This document shows positions 27,244 to 39,265 of a stretch of DNA of 64,000 bases, piece after piece; position 1 is the first letter of the stretch, and each line of letters opens with the position of its first letter. The position numbers were made by a program, and so were the translations under genes. The notes beneath the pieces are model-generated. The model saw nothing but the letters and a program-made list of their open reading frames with translations, searched no databases and was not told where the DNA came from. Origin of the DNA: Callipepla californica brunnescens (Eukaryota; Chordata; Aves; Galliformes; Odontophoridae); assembly GCA_023055505.1 (NCBI GenBank), contig JALIRH010000010.1, forward strand, positions 1,675,501 through 1,739,500, read 5' to 3'.

Positions 27244-27544
27244 TTACATAGTTGATCGTTGCCCTGCTTCATCAAGTTTGAAGTTTCGTTTTCTGGCTGC
27301 TTCACTGTTGAACCCCACATCAGATTTGTCTGCATTACTGCAATCTGTCATAGTGGATTCTGCTTCCATGCCTTCAGGGGCTCCTCCATTGGGCCGCTGA
27401 ACTTTAGCATTCTCATCTGGTGGGCGCTTCCACTGGGGCCTGCTTGCCATCCACAAAATAAGTGCACCAAATATGACAATCAAGAGACCAAGACAGTTGA
27501 CAAAAATTGCCTCTGGTGGGGATGAACTATATCCAGTACTATTC
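27244..27544 (-). CDS. CYBRD1: CYBRD1 coding exon 4 (residues 184-283 and stop)
   Basis: Acceptor CCAAAG|GAATAG. Starts [16 protein letters not shown], where human has RDPAYSTFPPEGVFVN by my recollection, so a possible N-glycosylation sequon (NST) is found here. Then comes the last membrane segment and the cytosolic tail from SRPQWKRP to AGQRSTM. Confidence 0.96.
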
Positions 27545-30500
27545 CTTTGGAGGGAGGAAAAAATAGAAATGATTGTTATAAAGACAATTCAAGTTTAAAC
27601 CAGTAGTCTCTTATCTATTAAGAGGTCTTTTTAAAACAAACATTACCTCAATACCAGGTTGCTACTATTCTGTGCAGCAGGGATTATTACAGTATACAAT
27701 GAATAAACAAGTGAAAAATAAATGCTTACAGTGCAAATATAAGTTTCTCTGTGATTCCCATGAGAGCTGCTGCAATCACTGTCACAAAGATGAGGAGACC
27801 CGAATAAACGTGTATTGGCATGACAGCTGCTCGGAGAGGAACTGGAGCGAATGGGAGTAGGAAGATAGCAAAACCTAGGAAAAGCTAAACACAAAACAGT
27901 CTTGTAGTTAAAGCCATTTAGGAAACAAGCTGTATTTCTGATGCAAAATCAAAATCTTAAAAATTAAATTTTGATATGCTTTCAGATAAAAAAGATCAGA
28001 ATTTATATTTTTATTTTTGAAAGTATTCCTACAAAACCAGAGCAATCATTCTGAATCATCACCTGGGAAGCACATGTTAAATATTTCATAAGTAATCCCA
28101 CCTCATATCAGTGTCTAATCTTATTGCTAATGCACTTTGCTACCAATTTGAGTACTGTAAACGCAAGTTTTCAGTATCAGGAGTATAAATAAAGTAGTAA
28201 ATGAGTGACTAGCTGCATTTTTAGAGTCCCTTTAATTTGAAGCCCTTTTCTACTCTTCTGTTCAGATTTACGCATAAATGAAGAACAGAATGGAGTTTAA
28301 CGTTTTTGTCTTGGGTGGTCTAAGGATAAGGAATTTCACCCTCTTAGAGCTTTGAGTTAAACTATGTGTCTCTAGAAGGGTGATGGACTGTTGGTGTTTA
28401 GAGTGAAGATGTATGTGGATAATGTCAAGATGTTCAAGGGCCACAAGTCCTCTCATGAGTCCTAATTCTGTGATGGAAGAGAACCCCATTGTTTCAGATG
28501 GTTTCAGTCACAGGTTCTCTAATTTTAGATTTTCTTTTTTTCAAATGCAAAACAGGTAAACAAGTTATTCCTTAATAGTTCATACTGATTTTACTGATGC
28601 CATATATTGAGGTAAAACCTCTTATAACTTAATTTTGAGCCTCATATCTTTTTTAAGCAATATTTCTAGAAATGCTGCTTTCCAAGAGAGTCCATTTGAT
28701 GTTTCTGACCTATTCCTGAATTTATGTCCTTGTGCTGTACCGTATTAAGATAAATTTTGCTTAAATAGATTTATACTTCTGCTCCTGAAGGTGTATTACG
28801 TAAGCATCCCCTCTCAATTTTAGTTTTTAATTTTGAGACTGATGTGACCATTTCAAGTGTCTTTTCTATTAACTGAAATACTGTTTTATGACTCTTTTCT
28901 AACAGTAGTTCTCAATCACTTAAAAAAAAAATCAGTCTGTCTGAAGATTTACTTGCCTGTTTGGAGAAAGTAACATCATTATTCTATTTATAGGTAGATA
29001 AGGTATCTGGTCATATTTATAGTCATGATCATGTTTACAGCAGCAAAATAATGGATGTTACTCAGTTCTTCATCTTAACCATTAGAAAAAATATTGGTAC
29101 CAGGTATAGTGGCAGCATACATTTCCATGAAATGGTTGATATGAGGATAATTGTAATATTGTTAATTCTCATTTATTAGTTGTTGTTCAACTATAAAGCG
29201 TACAATTATCAGTGCTGTAACATGCCTTCTTCTAAGTGTTAAAACACTATTATGTCAATGCTATTCCTTGTACCTCCTAGCCTGAGCAGTGAGGGCTAGA
29301 AATCTAGAACCCAAATCCTTTAGCTGAGTGAGTACATTCCATGCTTGATAACCAGATAATTGATTTTTTTTCTTTTAATTTGGCTAAAAAGTTAGACATC
29401 ATAAACTAAAAAAACAAAATAAATGCTGTATTCACTCTGACACAAATTGCCTTTACTTCTGAAATAAGATTTCATAGCATAAAATTAAAAAACATGAAGT
29501 TAGAAGCACAATTGGCAGATTCCTGGTATGCAGTTTTAAAACAAATGATCAGCATCAAGATAACTCTGGTCTTGATCCATCAGGTTAGTAGAATTACTTT
29601 GGACTGTAAACCTGACTTAATAAGTGCCCCACATGTAGGATTTTCCTCCTAGCTGATTATTTTTTATTTCTACAGTGTAATAATACATTATAGGGATTTC
29701 AGAATCTGAGGTGCTAGAGCATCACAACTGTATATGAACACTAAATACCAGGGCATCCCTGCTCTTCTTTTATGTCAAATGCAAAACATACCAAGTTAGC
29801 TCAATTTAGATAAAGATAAATCTAACTTTCTGGCAATAGGAGCAGTTAAAAACATGTGTGAACATTTATCAAAGCCTTGCTGAATCAGGAATACTGTTTT
29901 CCCTGTAGTAAGTAATGAGATCTGCAGTGCCACCTGCTGCACTTGTTCTGTTACAGATAACTCCTGAGGCAAAAAAATCAGAACTTAAAATTTTGCTAAC
30001 TGAAAAAAGAAGAAAGAAAAAAAAAAAAAAAAAAAGAAAAACAATTACTTCATTTGAGAATTCCTTGATAAGAGTTCTCACCATATTTTATTATGCTGCC
30101 AACAAATTGGATCACAGTAAATAAACCCAGTGAGTTAACTAAACATGCTTCAAAATACATTTTTCTTTAAAGTTAAGGATCCAGTGATTGCTCGTTTACA
30201 TGATGATTTGCCAAATCACAGAATATAAAATAGAGTGTAGTGTAGAGTACAATATATTATTATTGTAGGGCCTATTGTACTTGAATTACTCATCACATTC
30301 GTTATCTTTACAACCATTTTATAAACACAATTAAATTCTGACCTGAAGAGAATAAAGTATTACAGCTGTCAGCCCAACCCAGCTGTGCAGACTGTACATG
30401 TTGGGGATGCTCCTGGCATTGTGGAAGTCAAACACAGCTACCATAGAAACAATTGCAAGAATCATAGCTATGGTATTTAATCCAGCGTGTATGAACTTCA

Positions 30501-33500
30501 TTAGGAGTTTGCTGCACTTCCAGGTCCATGGCAACCTGTACACAATAATGGCTGAAAAAAGAACAGAAAGAAAATTTTATTTCTTACAGTGTAAATTCTT
30601 TAAGATATTAATTATTATGCCTTGTTCATATAGTTCCATTGTAAATTAGAGAAAATCTGACCTTTTATCTTCTTTTATTAGATTAGGAATGTGTATTATA
30701 ACTTTTTCTCCCACACAGCCTAACATTCCAAATTCACACTGAGGCCTAAATATTGGCTTTAGAGAAATGTATTCCTCAGTTTTTGAAAAATTCAAGTGTG
30801 TTTCAAAAAAAAAAACCAACAACAAAACAGTAAACAGCTTGGTGTCATTTGTTCCTTGTTTCTTCAGTTGATGTAGCAAAAAGTCTGCATAGGGGTTTGT
30901 CTTTTCTGCTGCTAGTCACACTGGTGAAAAAGGCCCAATTCTTATGTTCTGAAGACAGCATGCAATAATTTTGTAAACATCTATTCTCTTTGCAAATTTG
31001 GATAATGCTATTTACATCCAACCTAAGCCAATGTATGATTCATGGGTTGAGGGGCACTGTCACAGGCTGCCCAGCATAGTTGTGGATGTCCCATCCCTGG
31101 AGGTGTTCAAGGCTGGGTTGGATGGGGCCCTGGGCAGCCTGAAGCAGTGGCTGGTAACCCTGCCCATGGCAGCTAGAATTAGCTGATCTTTAAAGACCCT
31201 TCCAATCAACCTAAGTCATTCTATGATATTTAGATAGCTGTGTCTATTACAATGGTATTAGTAGGACTACTTTAAATGAGAAAAGGCTACTTGTCATCAG
31301 GGAATCATAATCCAACTCAAGAAACAAAAAGGATTTGGCAGCTATGACTCTTGAGCACTGTTAGATAAATGCAAGCTTTTTGCCTATGTGCATATGTGAT
31401 ACTAATGGACTGTGTTGTGACCAGTGTGAACAAAATGGCAATTCTGAGTGATCTAACTCCAGATGGCCCACAAGAATAACAACAGCACAGTGCTGCTTGC
31501 CAGGCTTTTTTCTCAGGGTCCTTGCTGCTCCTTCCTTGCCACTACTGACCTCCTGCTTGTTGCATAAGTGCATACTAGATCAGATCTGAAGCCCCACGTA
31601 TTTCTGAATACAAACCTATGCAATTTCTGAATGTGTGAGAGCGCACAAGTACGTTAAGTTAATGGGACAAATATTTATGACCATGCCTGGTCCTTGACCA
31701 GTAAAGGCTGCTGTCCCCATCCATAATGCCATGAGTGGACAAAAAGAATGGTCTCCATTCTTCTGATTAATCAAATCCTTATTTAAGATTTCTGCTTATA
31801 AACTGACATCCAAATACTATATAATTAGCAATACTAAAAATAAAGAATAAGAATATATTTCAGGTTTAAAAAGTTATTTCCCCAAGCATTCTCTAGAAAA
31901 ATAAAAATATGTATTACCTGATAAGTGCAAAGTTTAGGTATTCACTTAAGTAATTCTCATGTACTTTCCTCATTTCTTCCCTGTAACTTTATTTTTTATG
32001 CAAAAAAAATAAAAATGAATAGGATATTAATTCTGTCAGTTGCAATGAATAATAATAATAAAAATGACAAAATAATTTTAAAGTCATATTTAGATATACG
32101 TATTTTGACTTGGATGTATGCCAGGAAATACAGCACTCCACTGAATAACTGACACAGAAAACACTGTTCACAAATGGAATTTCCAGTCCGCAAGCAGATT
32201 TTAAATCAATATATGCTTTTACATACTGTGTGAAAATATAATACTGGAATGAATGTGACCCTTAGAATATTTAAATACATTCAGCATTTGGGTAGTTCTC
32301 GGCTTTCTACTTTTTAAAAGTATCTACTTTTTAAAAGTAGAAACTGTAAAACAAAAAAAATTAGAAAGATAGCCTTCTTTTACGACAGCTTGGCAGTACT
32401 TATTCTACGAGACATAATTTGAGTTCTGCAATTCAGCATGAGCTTAAGACCACCTCCAACAGTTCCACAAAACGTTTATGATAATCTTATATATTGTTAA
32501 TATTGAAATAATTGCCTGCATCGGGCAATTAACCTAGTGTTAATGATAAGGATTTCTGATCTTGTACAACTGGTATGCCAAAAGGTCCCAGCCAAGTTTC
32601 AACATTCTATGAGGATATCATATCCCAGTAAATCTTCCTTCCTCGTATGTCATACATTATGGCTCAGAGTCTTGTCAATGTTTATTTCAGGTGGAATGGA
32701 GTACAGAACTGTATATCTTGAAGTCAAATTGACCTGAACAGATCCTGGTCTCAGTTTAAAGCTTTGGTTCTCAAAGGATCATGTTCACACTAAAATTTTT
32801 GTCTTTTTTCTTTGTTTTATAAGACACCATCATAATTTGGTTTAACTTCCAAAATCACTACCAAACTTCACAGCCAGTCACCCACATAACCTTAGATCTC
32901 TTATGGACCATGACATTTTTTTGTTTGTTTCTCTCTTTGAAACAGAATGACAGAAGGACAAGGAACACAGACTAATGGCTCGGAGACTTATTAGCAATAC
33001 CATGTGTTAACATGTTGCATGCCGTAGCCCAGTACAAAGGCATTGTAGTACATTTGGCTGTAATTCCCTCTCAATAAGGTCTATGCGTAAGGTTTCACAT
33101 CCTAACTTGAGCAGACGTGACTGTTTACCTTTGCCAAAAAACAAGGTCCCATTTCCCTGTCACCACTTCCTTTCTGACCGCGTGCTTCCCACACCACACT
33201 TCATCTCAGCTGGTGACCAAATACTGGCTTCTCTAGTATTATATTAATACATGAGTGGTCCATTGAGAAACTCCGGAAAATCATTTATTCCGTATTACAT
33301 CACGATGGCTCTCATCATTTGTCCTTTGAAAGGGAACCAGACTTTTATCATTTGCAGGCCAAACATGAAGCAGCATGCAGATGCTGCTTTCATTGTAAAA
33401 CCTTTATGCGTGAAAAACATAGCAAAATTCTTAATTTACTAATTTACACTCCACTACTCCATCAAGCCTTCCTTAAAATCATTTTTTTCACATTTTTTCC

Positions 33501-36192
33501 TATCTCACTCTTCAGAAAAAGTCACAGTACTGATATGAACACAGGCTTTTACTGACTGTATTTTTACTACTTAAGAAAACCATCTGGCTCATTGCTGTGT
33601 ATCGACAGGGTTTTATTAGATACAATTTACTTACAGGTACTCACCTATAAATAGTTAATACTAACATTGTCATGCCTACGGCTTTTTCATTTGATTGACA
33701 AGATACATACAATAATTTTGTCACGGCATAGCTATCCTTGCTTTTGTCAGGGCATATTACTACCATCACCTTTTCTACCTTCCATAGCCCAGCAATACAG
33801 CTGTACCCTTTGTGCAGACTTTAATGAACTGAAGAAAGAGGATATTTGGTTACTATTTCAAATCTTGTGCACAGGTTTAAGTGATTTATTCAGCTATTCC
33901 TTCATATTGTAACTACTTCAGGACTTCTTTTTCTTGTGTTTGTGCAAAGAGGTGTGCTATCCCCCAGCCTCATCCAGAGTGCTTTGAATTCAGTGGCAGA
34001 CTTCTGCTAATTTTGTGTAATACTTCATTGGTCACCAGCTTTGCTTTTCATGTTACGTATTCAGATTTCCTACTCCAACTAATGCTCTTTGATCAATGAA
34101 TTTCTGGTTTGATTTGTTTGTTTGAACCACAGTAAACTTTTCATTTATTATTTAAGTTAGAAATACCTACACAAAGCAATGTCCTTAACTCTGAAACAGG
34201 GGTAAACTGAGTTTCAGAGGAAATAAAAGCAAGCAAGCAGGAGGAAAGTTCTGCAGAAGCCCTCCCCCCATTTTCTGCCAATAAAATAAAAATTATATGT
34301 TTATGAAATGCTTGGTAGTTTGATCACAATAAGCCGTATTTACGTTAGTGAAGTCAGTGGGTGTTTCTCACTGCTTATTTATAACCAGCAGTTACACTTT
34401 ATGTGACCTATTGAGCAATATTATATAAACCAGCTTCAAGATGTTGTTTATTGCTCAAAACTTCTTCGTAACTTGAAGCTGCGAAGCTCAGAACATACCT
34501 CACTGCCACTGAAAATATTAAATTTGCGGTGTGTGCTCAAATCACCGAATTCCCTGCATAGCCAGAGCTCGGCAGCCAGCCTCCCCTGCTCCTCCCAGCC
34601 CCTGGCCGGGCTCCTGCTGCAGAGCGATCCAAACAACGGGTTTGCTGGAATGAGTGTCCAGATGTGCTGGACGCATTTCCTGGCTGGGCGAGTGCAAAAT
34701 GTCGTTCAGCAGTGAAGCAAATGTAAATAAGGTCGCTAAAAAAGAAATTCTAAGTCAGTTATTCCTGTTAGAAAGAAAAAATACTTCAAATCTCCAGTGG
34801 TTCTTCATTACTTAAGAAGAGTAAAATCATCTCCTTGCTCCTTCTCCCCAGAGAAGTCAGTGGTGAAACTGTGAAAGAATTTCCACCGTTCTCTGCAACG
34901 TTCATTTGCCTTTCTTTGAGAAATCAGCACTGTTTTGTCATGTGTTCTCCCATTAGCAAAACTAGCAAGAATGCCGTTACTGACTTTTATCAGAAAACAA
35001 CACTGTTGCTGTTATCTCTCAAATTTCCCCACCAGTTTTCATGTTATCAGCGTAAATGCTAACTCTCAGATTCCAGGATTAGTACTTCAGAGGCACTCTA
35101 CCATTATCTGCTTTTTAAAGTTTACTGGGAATACTGTCATTTTTCTTTCCTAACCTCATACCATTAATCAACCATATCACGTGTCACTTTCTTGGATTTA
35201 ACCAGTTACACTAAAAGCAAAAGCATGTCGTTTGATCTCCAACATTCCTGTCGGCCACAAGGAACAACCTTTGCCCTTAAGATCTAACATGCAAAGGGCA
35301 TGTGATGGAAAGAAAGACAGCGAGCACGTGTAGTTGGAAACACTGTCAGTCCAAGGCTGAACGCTGTGCAACCGAAAGTTCATACACCCTATAAAAACGT
35401 CCCCCCGCCTCATCGTAACCATTTTATATTACTCAGGCAACAGAATTAAGAATGAGTTTTAAAGATAGATTTCGCAAAGGAGTTTACACAGCATCTGGGC
35501 TGATGAAGTGCATTGCAGCGATGTTCTTGGAGCTGCATTTCCTCTGGCTCAAGCCTCGTTCCTGGGTCTGGCTGCGGTGGTGCTGAACTGAGACGGGGGA
35601 ACGAGCCAGGAGGGACGGAGCCAAACGAGTGAAAGTTTCCTAGGGCAGCACTGCTGGCGTTTCGATTCCCAGCTCGCATAAATTCAGGCTGACTAAGAAA
35701 ACACACCTCGCAAACCTTTCTCAAAGCGCAAGAAAATCCCAGGCCAGGGTAAACAAGTGCTTGAAGGGAAGGAAAAAAGAAAAGAAAAAAAAGAAAGAAA
35801 GAAAGAAAGAAAAAAAAAGCTCAATCACCCCAGAGCACCACGTAGGGAGCTCACGACAAGGGACTCTTTGTCCCGTCTCGCTGCGAGCGCTGGCTCTGCT
35901 GAACGGCAGCGCCGCGCAGCGCCCCGGCCCCGGCCCGCCGCTCCCGGCCCCTTGCGGCCCCTTGCGGCCCCAGCGCCTCCGCCGCCCCGCCGGGCCCTAA
36001 CGCACCGATGCCCTGGATGAAGACGAAGCCCGTGACGATGAGGACGGGATGCCAGTTGAACTCCGCCGAGCCTCCGTCCCAACCGAGCCCTTCGCGGTAG
36101 CGGAAAACCCAGACGAGGGAGAAAACGACCGAAACGAAGCCGACCAGCAGCGCCGAGCCCAGCAGCGCCAGGAAGAGCCCGTAGCCCTCCAT
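27244..36192 (-). CDS. CYBRD1: CYBRD1, plasma-membrane cytochrome b561 reductase (duodenal cytochrome b), complete
   Basis: Di-heme cytochrome b561 that moves electrons from cytosolic ascorbate across the membrane to reduce ferric iron or monodehydroascorbate. CDS = join of 36192-36006, 30551-30343, 27884-27730 and 27544-27244: 852 nt, 283 aa, against 286 in human as I recall it. All junctions are GT/AG with matching phases (1, 0, 2). Six hydrophobic segments lie near 6-30, 48-68, 84-107, 117-140, 155-178 and 197-217. The four heme-ligand histidines are present: H48 (FNWHPV), H84 (KFIHAG), H118 (MYSLHSW) and H157 (MPIHVYSG), all shifted by 2 from the human numbering. The hydrophilic tail ends [11 protein letters not shown], as in mammals. 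The start was chosen at 36192 (AACATGG, strong context, aligning with human MEGY); an in-frame ATG at 36210 would add MLGARN. Confidence 0.97.
27730..27884 (-). CDS. CYBRD1: CYBRD1 coding exon 3 (residues 133-183)
   Basis: Acceptor GTGTTTAG|CTTTTC, donor GCACT|GTAAGC. Encodes [14 protein letters not shown], then MPIHVYSG with heme ligand H157, then [12 protein letters not shown]. Phase 2 at the 3' end. Confidence 0.96.
29927..29940 (-). promoter_or_regulatory. CTCF-like binding site in CYBRD1 intron 2
   Basis: The minus strand reads GCAGCAGGTGGCAC, matching CCASYAGRKGGCRS at 13 of 14 positions; only the first base differs. Confidence 0.45.
30017..30035. repeat. Poly-A tract in a purine-rich patch
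   Basis: About 19 A flanked by GAAAGAA-type purine sequence, within CYBRD1 intron 2. Confidence 0.9.
30343..30551 (-). CDS. CYBRD1: CYBRD1 coding exon 2 (residues 63-132)
   Basis: Acceptor TTTTTTCAG|CCATTATT, donor CTTCAG|GTCAGA. Begins [16 protein letters not shown], a hallmark of the family, and contains H84 and H118. Ends phase 0. Confidence 0.97.
31053..31229 (+). mobile_element. CR1 LINE, 5'-truncated 3' end
   Basis: Carries CACAGGCTGCCCAGCATAG, then CCATCCCTGGAGGTGTTCAAGG, GGTTGGATGGGGCCCTGGGC and a final CATTCTATGATA, the standard CR1 3' module. It is inserted antisense to CYBRD1. Confidence 0.85.
32306..32340. repeat. 17-bp tandem duplication of a near-palindrome
   Basis: TCTACTTTTTAAAAGTA occurs twice head to tail without a mismatch. 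Each copy is itself close to palindromic (CTACTTTTTAAAAGTAG). Confidence 0.8.
35178..35330. promoter_or_regulatory. Two CACGTG boxes in CYBRD1 intron 1
   Basis: TCACGTG at 35,177-35,183 and GCACGTG at 35,324-35,330, each holding an ACGTG core that HIF, USF or MITF/TFE proteins can bind. Mammalian CYBRD1 is known to respond to HIF-2, so these are reasonable but unproven candidate sites. Confidence 0.3.
35765..35818. repeat. Purine (GAAA/AAAG)n tract
   Basis: An uninterrupted purine run on the plus strand, about 190 bp downstream of CYBRD1 exon 1 in transcription. The sense strand is polypyrimidine. Confidence 0.85.
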
Positions 36193-36600
36193 GTTCCGAG
36201 CCCCGAGCATCGCCGCCAGCGCGGCTCGGGAGGGGCAGGGCGGCCGCCCTCGCTGACGCCCTCCTGCGGCCCCGTGCCCGGGCGGCACCGCCCCGCTCCG
36301 CCTGCGACCCGGCCCGGAGCCGCGCCGCTTGCTGCGAGACGGCTGTCGCCGCGCTGCTCTTTAGAACTACTTTGTACAGGCTTGCCCAGTGCTTCGCGTT
36401 CGGGGCTCCGTCCGCTCGTTCCTCGTGCCCGAGGCGTTGGGCACATGGCTGTGGCGGTGAGCCGGGGCGCGGCCGGGAGCTCCGGCGCTGCTGCAGAGAT
36501 AACGCAGCGCGGCCGTAAGCACGGAGAGATAAACCAGGGGCGCTGCCGCGATGAGGAGACGCGACACAAAGTGCAGCCGCTGAGCGTGCTTAAAGGCATC
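35870..36600. promoter_or_regulatory. CpG-island promoter of CYBRD1
   Basis: Dense GC/CpG from intron 1 through exon 1 to about 400 bp upstream. No TATA box at a convincing position. An ACGTG core is at 36,715-36,719 just upstream of the island. Long open frames on both strands here are explained by composition. Confidence 0.85.
36006..36192 (-). CDS. CYBRD1: CYBRD1 coding exon 1 (residues 1-62)
   Basis: Starts [16 protein letters not shown] and ends [10 protein letters not shown] plus one base of Ala63, donor ATCG|GTGCGT. Encodes transmembrane segment 1 and the first heme histidine. It sits inside the CpG island. Confidence 0.96.
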
Positions 36601-38780
36601 GATGTGTTTAAAGGCACTGCTCTCGGAGCACTGTTTTTATCCATGGTCATCCCCTTAACTCCCGTTGTGTTCCTCGACTGCTGTAATGTAAAACAGCTAT
36701 CAACCTGTTCTCTTACGTGGAGCTGAGCTAAGTTTTTGGGCACTGTTGTATTTGGACCTGCCAAATTTAAGCCATTTAGACACATCAGAGACCAGAAGCT
36801 GGAAGATGGCTGCCAGCGTGAAAAAATAACTCCACATAAAATGTTTTGTGCTGAAGCAAACGAAGTGTTTTAAATTTAACATAAACTTTCCTCCTGTTTC
36901 TGAATGAAAATGTCTGTGTGTGACCTTCCAGGATGGAACATGTATACTGTGTATTTACAGTGATAGAGTTTCTTACACAAAGCCCATAATCTTCTTCATC
37001 AAAGTCTGGGCTGCCTTTTGGTCACTATAAATTGCTGCATTTTTCATCAGATGGACAGCTATGTATGATTGTAGATTTAGAAGACTATTGCAAGTCACAA
37101 TAGCTCAAAATAACAGTCACTGGGATGCACGGCAAATTCTTGGAAGTTATAGAGGTGATCTTTGTGAATGGCACCTGTGCTATTTAATAAGCAATGTTCT
37201 AGTGAAGTTTAAATGCATTGCTCTGGAAAGAACTGTTTTAATAATCCAAACAGAAATGAGCACAGAATACCAATATGGAAAACTAAGTATGTCATAAAAA
37301 TGTCAGAAATGGTGATGGGGTTTGTAGAATCATTAACTGCACATCTCCCATAAAAATGTTCTGCTCTATCCAAATCAGGGAAAGCTTCTGCTTTTGCTGT
37401 CACCACTTCTATCTGAAATATTTTTTCAAGATTGCAAAATAACTTCTGAAGACTAACAAAATTGTTACTGTGCCTTTTTGAAATCAGCTTTTGAAGAGCC
37501 TCAGTGCTCCTGCTTCCCTCTATCTTCTCTGACCACAGATGATTCATGGCCATCTGGAAACTGTACTTCTCCTCACTAAGTATCTTTTTAGTCTCATCAG
37601 CTTGCTCTCATGTAGCAGCTTTTATTAATAAATATCCTGACTTACGGCTTCTCAGTAATAAGAATATGAATAAGAATATGAAATAATTTGCATATATCAG
37701 CATAGTGATGGAGAAGAGACATGGAGTATTGTAAAAAACAGCTCTGTGCCATTCTTCCCTAAGCATTCAACTTCTTGTCTGTAAGAGAGCAGAGTAAGGG
37801 CAGAGTACAACAGAGAGCACACAGCAAAATTTCCTCTGGTTTAAATACTAATGCGCTTCTCTTTTCCTTTACTCTTGGTCATTGGACTATCTGACGAACA
37901 GTTGTCCTCTTTGAAACCTTACTTTTCAGCTAGGCTATAGAGTTTTCTTGTTCATGGTAAAGCAGTTTCAATTTGTCATCATTGACTGAGGTGACAGATT
38001 TCTGATGAAAGGAATTTATTTATAAATAATTAAAGCATACACACTCAGAATAGAAATTTCTGCCTAAGCACCAGATCCTATAGATTTGTAGTAGTTTCTA
38101 CCCTTCCATCTCCCTGTTATTTGCATAGTAGCATAATGGACAGGTGCCTTTTTCCTAGATAGTAGATGAAAGTGAATTGAAGGTAGGGTATAAGTAGAGA
38201 ATTACTGCTATTCTTAATTTGTACTGTTGTTTCATTACCTTCTTGCATCTTCTTTTTATTTTGTATTTTCTTTCCACAATTTTATTTTACTTTTTATCTT
38301 GTATTACACTATATATATAGTCTTGCAAATGCTGTTCTTATATATAAAGCTCTTCCCTAGCGCATCAGCTGGAATAATGAACACTTCAATAGTAAAGGTT
38401 ACCAGGAAAAGAAATAGTTGGGATTGGAGCGATGGTGCTCATGAAATGAACATGACAGCAGTGGTAGTGGAGAGAAATCAGATGTTGGTCATCTCTCCAA
38501 AAGTGACACTACTACTGGAAGTGTCTTTGGCTCGCATTTGGTCATTTGCATGGTTCTCTTTATGATCATGAAGTGGTCTGGGAGCTTGTGGATTGTTTTT
38601 TGCTTGTTCACTTGTATTTTTAATTAATACACCGCATGGAAATCCCACGTATCAGACAGGCTGCACGCAGTGATCAGGCTGAGTATCTGTAGCCTTGACA
38701 CAGACTGAACAATTTGTGAAATTTGGCATGGGGAAACTCAGAGAAGTGCCTTTTTCATGTATACATATAAAATAAACAAA
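36601..38780. other. Intergenic between DCAF17 3' end and CYBRD1 5' end
   Basis: Ordinary AT-rich sequence. No exon, RNA gene or recognised transposon seen. Confidence 0.6.
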
Positions 38781-38801
38781 AAAGGCAGTGAACATACATA
38801 A

Positions 38802-38807
38802 TTTATT
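38802..38807 (-). terminator. Probable DCAF17 polyadenylation signal AATAAA
   Basis: AATAAA on the minus strand, 459 nt beyond the DCAF17 stop. About 20 nt later there is CACTGCC, then a U/GU-rich stretch CCTTTTTTGTTTATTTT, the expected layout for cleavage near 38,787. Longer 3'UTRs are not excluded. Confidence 0.5.
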
Positions 38808-39265
38808 AGTACTTCTCTTCAAACCAAAACAAACACAACTAGAAAACCCAAATGGTTTTGTATATCAGAAAAAATCCTCCTGTTGGTTCTGTGTAATGAT
38901 AACTGCCATTTTTGTCCTACATATAAAATTTTTTATACAGCTTTTCACATTTCGTTTAGCTAATAGCTTGTATTAAAGTTGCATAGGTAAAACTATGTAA
39001 GATAGAATGCAGCAGATGGTAGATGATCAGTAAGACTGCAACTTTCTTCTTGATGTTCAGTATTACAATGCAGTTGCTGAAGCAAACCAAGAAATGCCGT
39101 ATCCAGCATTAATGAACTGGTGAATACATGAATAAACCATTATGGACTACAGACAAGAATACAATATTAGAGAAAAAAGGATAAAAAGTAAAAAATAATA
39201 CAAATAAACACCAACTGGAAAGCAGTAGTTGACTAATTAATTGAAGTCTCTGTAGTTGTTATGTC

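Larger units (their letters stand above)
27885..30342 (-). other. CYBRD1: CYBRD1 intron 2
   Basis: About 2.5 kb, AT-rich. Contains a CTCF-like site at 29,927-29,940 and a poly-A/GAAA patch near 30,007-30,041. No repeat family recognised. Confidence 0.85.
30552..36005 (-). other. CYBRD1: CYBRD1 intron 1
   Basis: About 5.5 kb. Contains a plus-oriented CR1 tail (31,053-31,229), a 17-bp tandem palindrome (32,306-32,340), two CACGTG boxes (35,178 and 35,325) and a purine tract (35,765-35,818) near the promoter. No other exon seen. Confidence 0.85.

Noticed and set aside
36049..36726. 225-codon plus-strand frame opposite CYBRD1 exon 1
   Set aside because: Antisense shadow of the exon and CpG island, no recognisable domain.
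35997..36785. 262-codon minus-strand frame over CYBRD1 exon 1
   Set aside because: It is the wrong frame of the real CYBRD1 exon plus promoter GC sequence; translation is Ser/Arg/Pro-rich and runs through the exon 1 donor.
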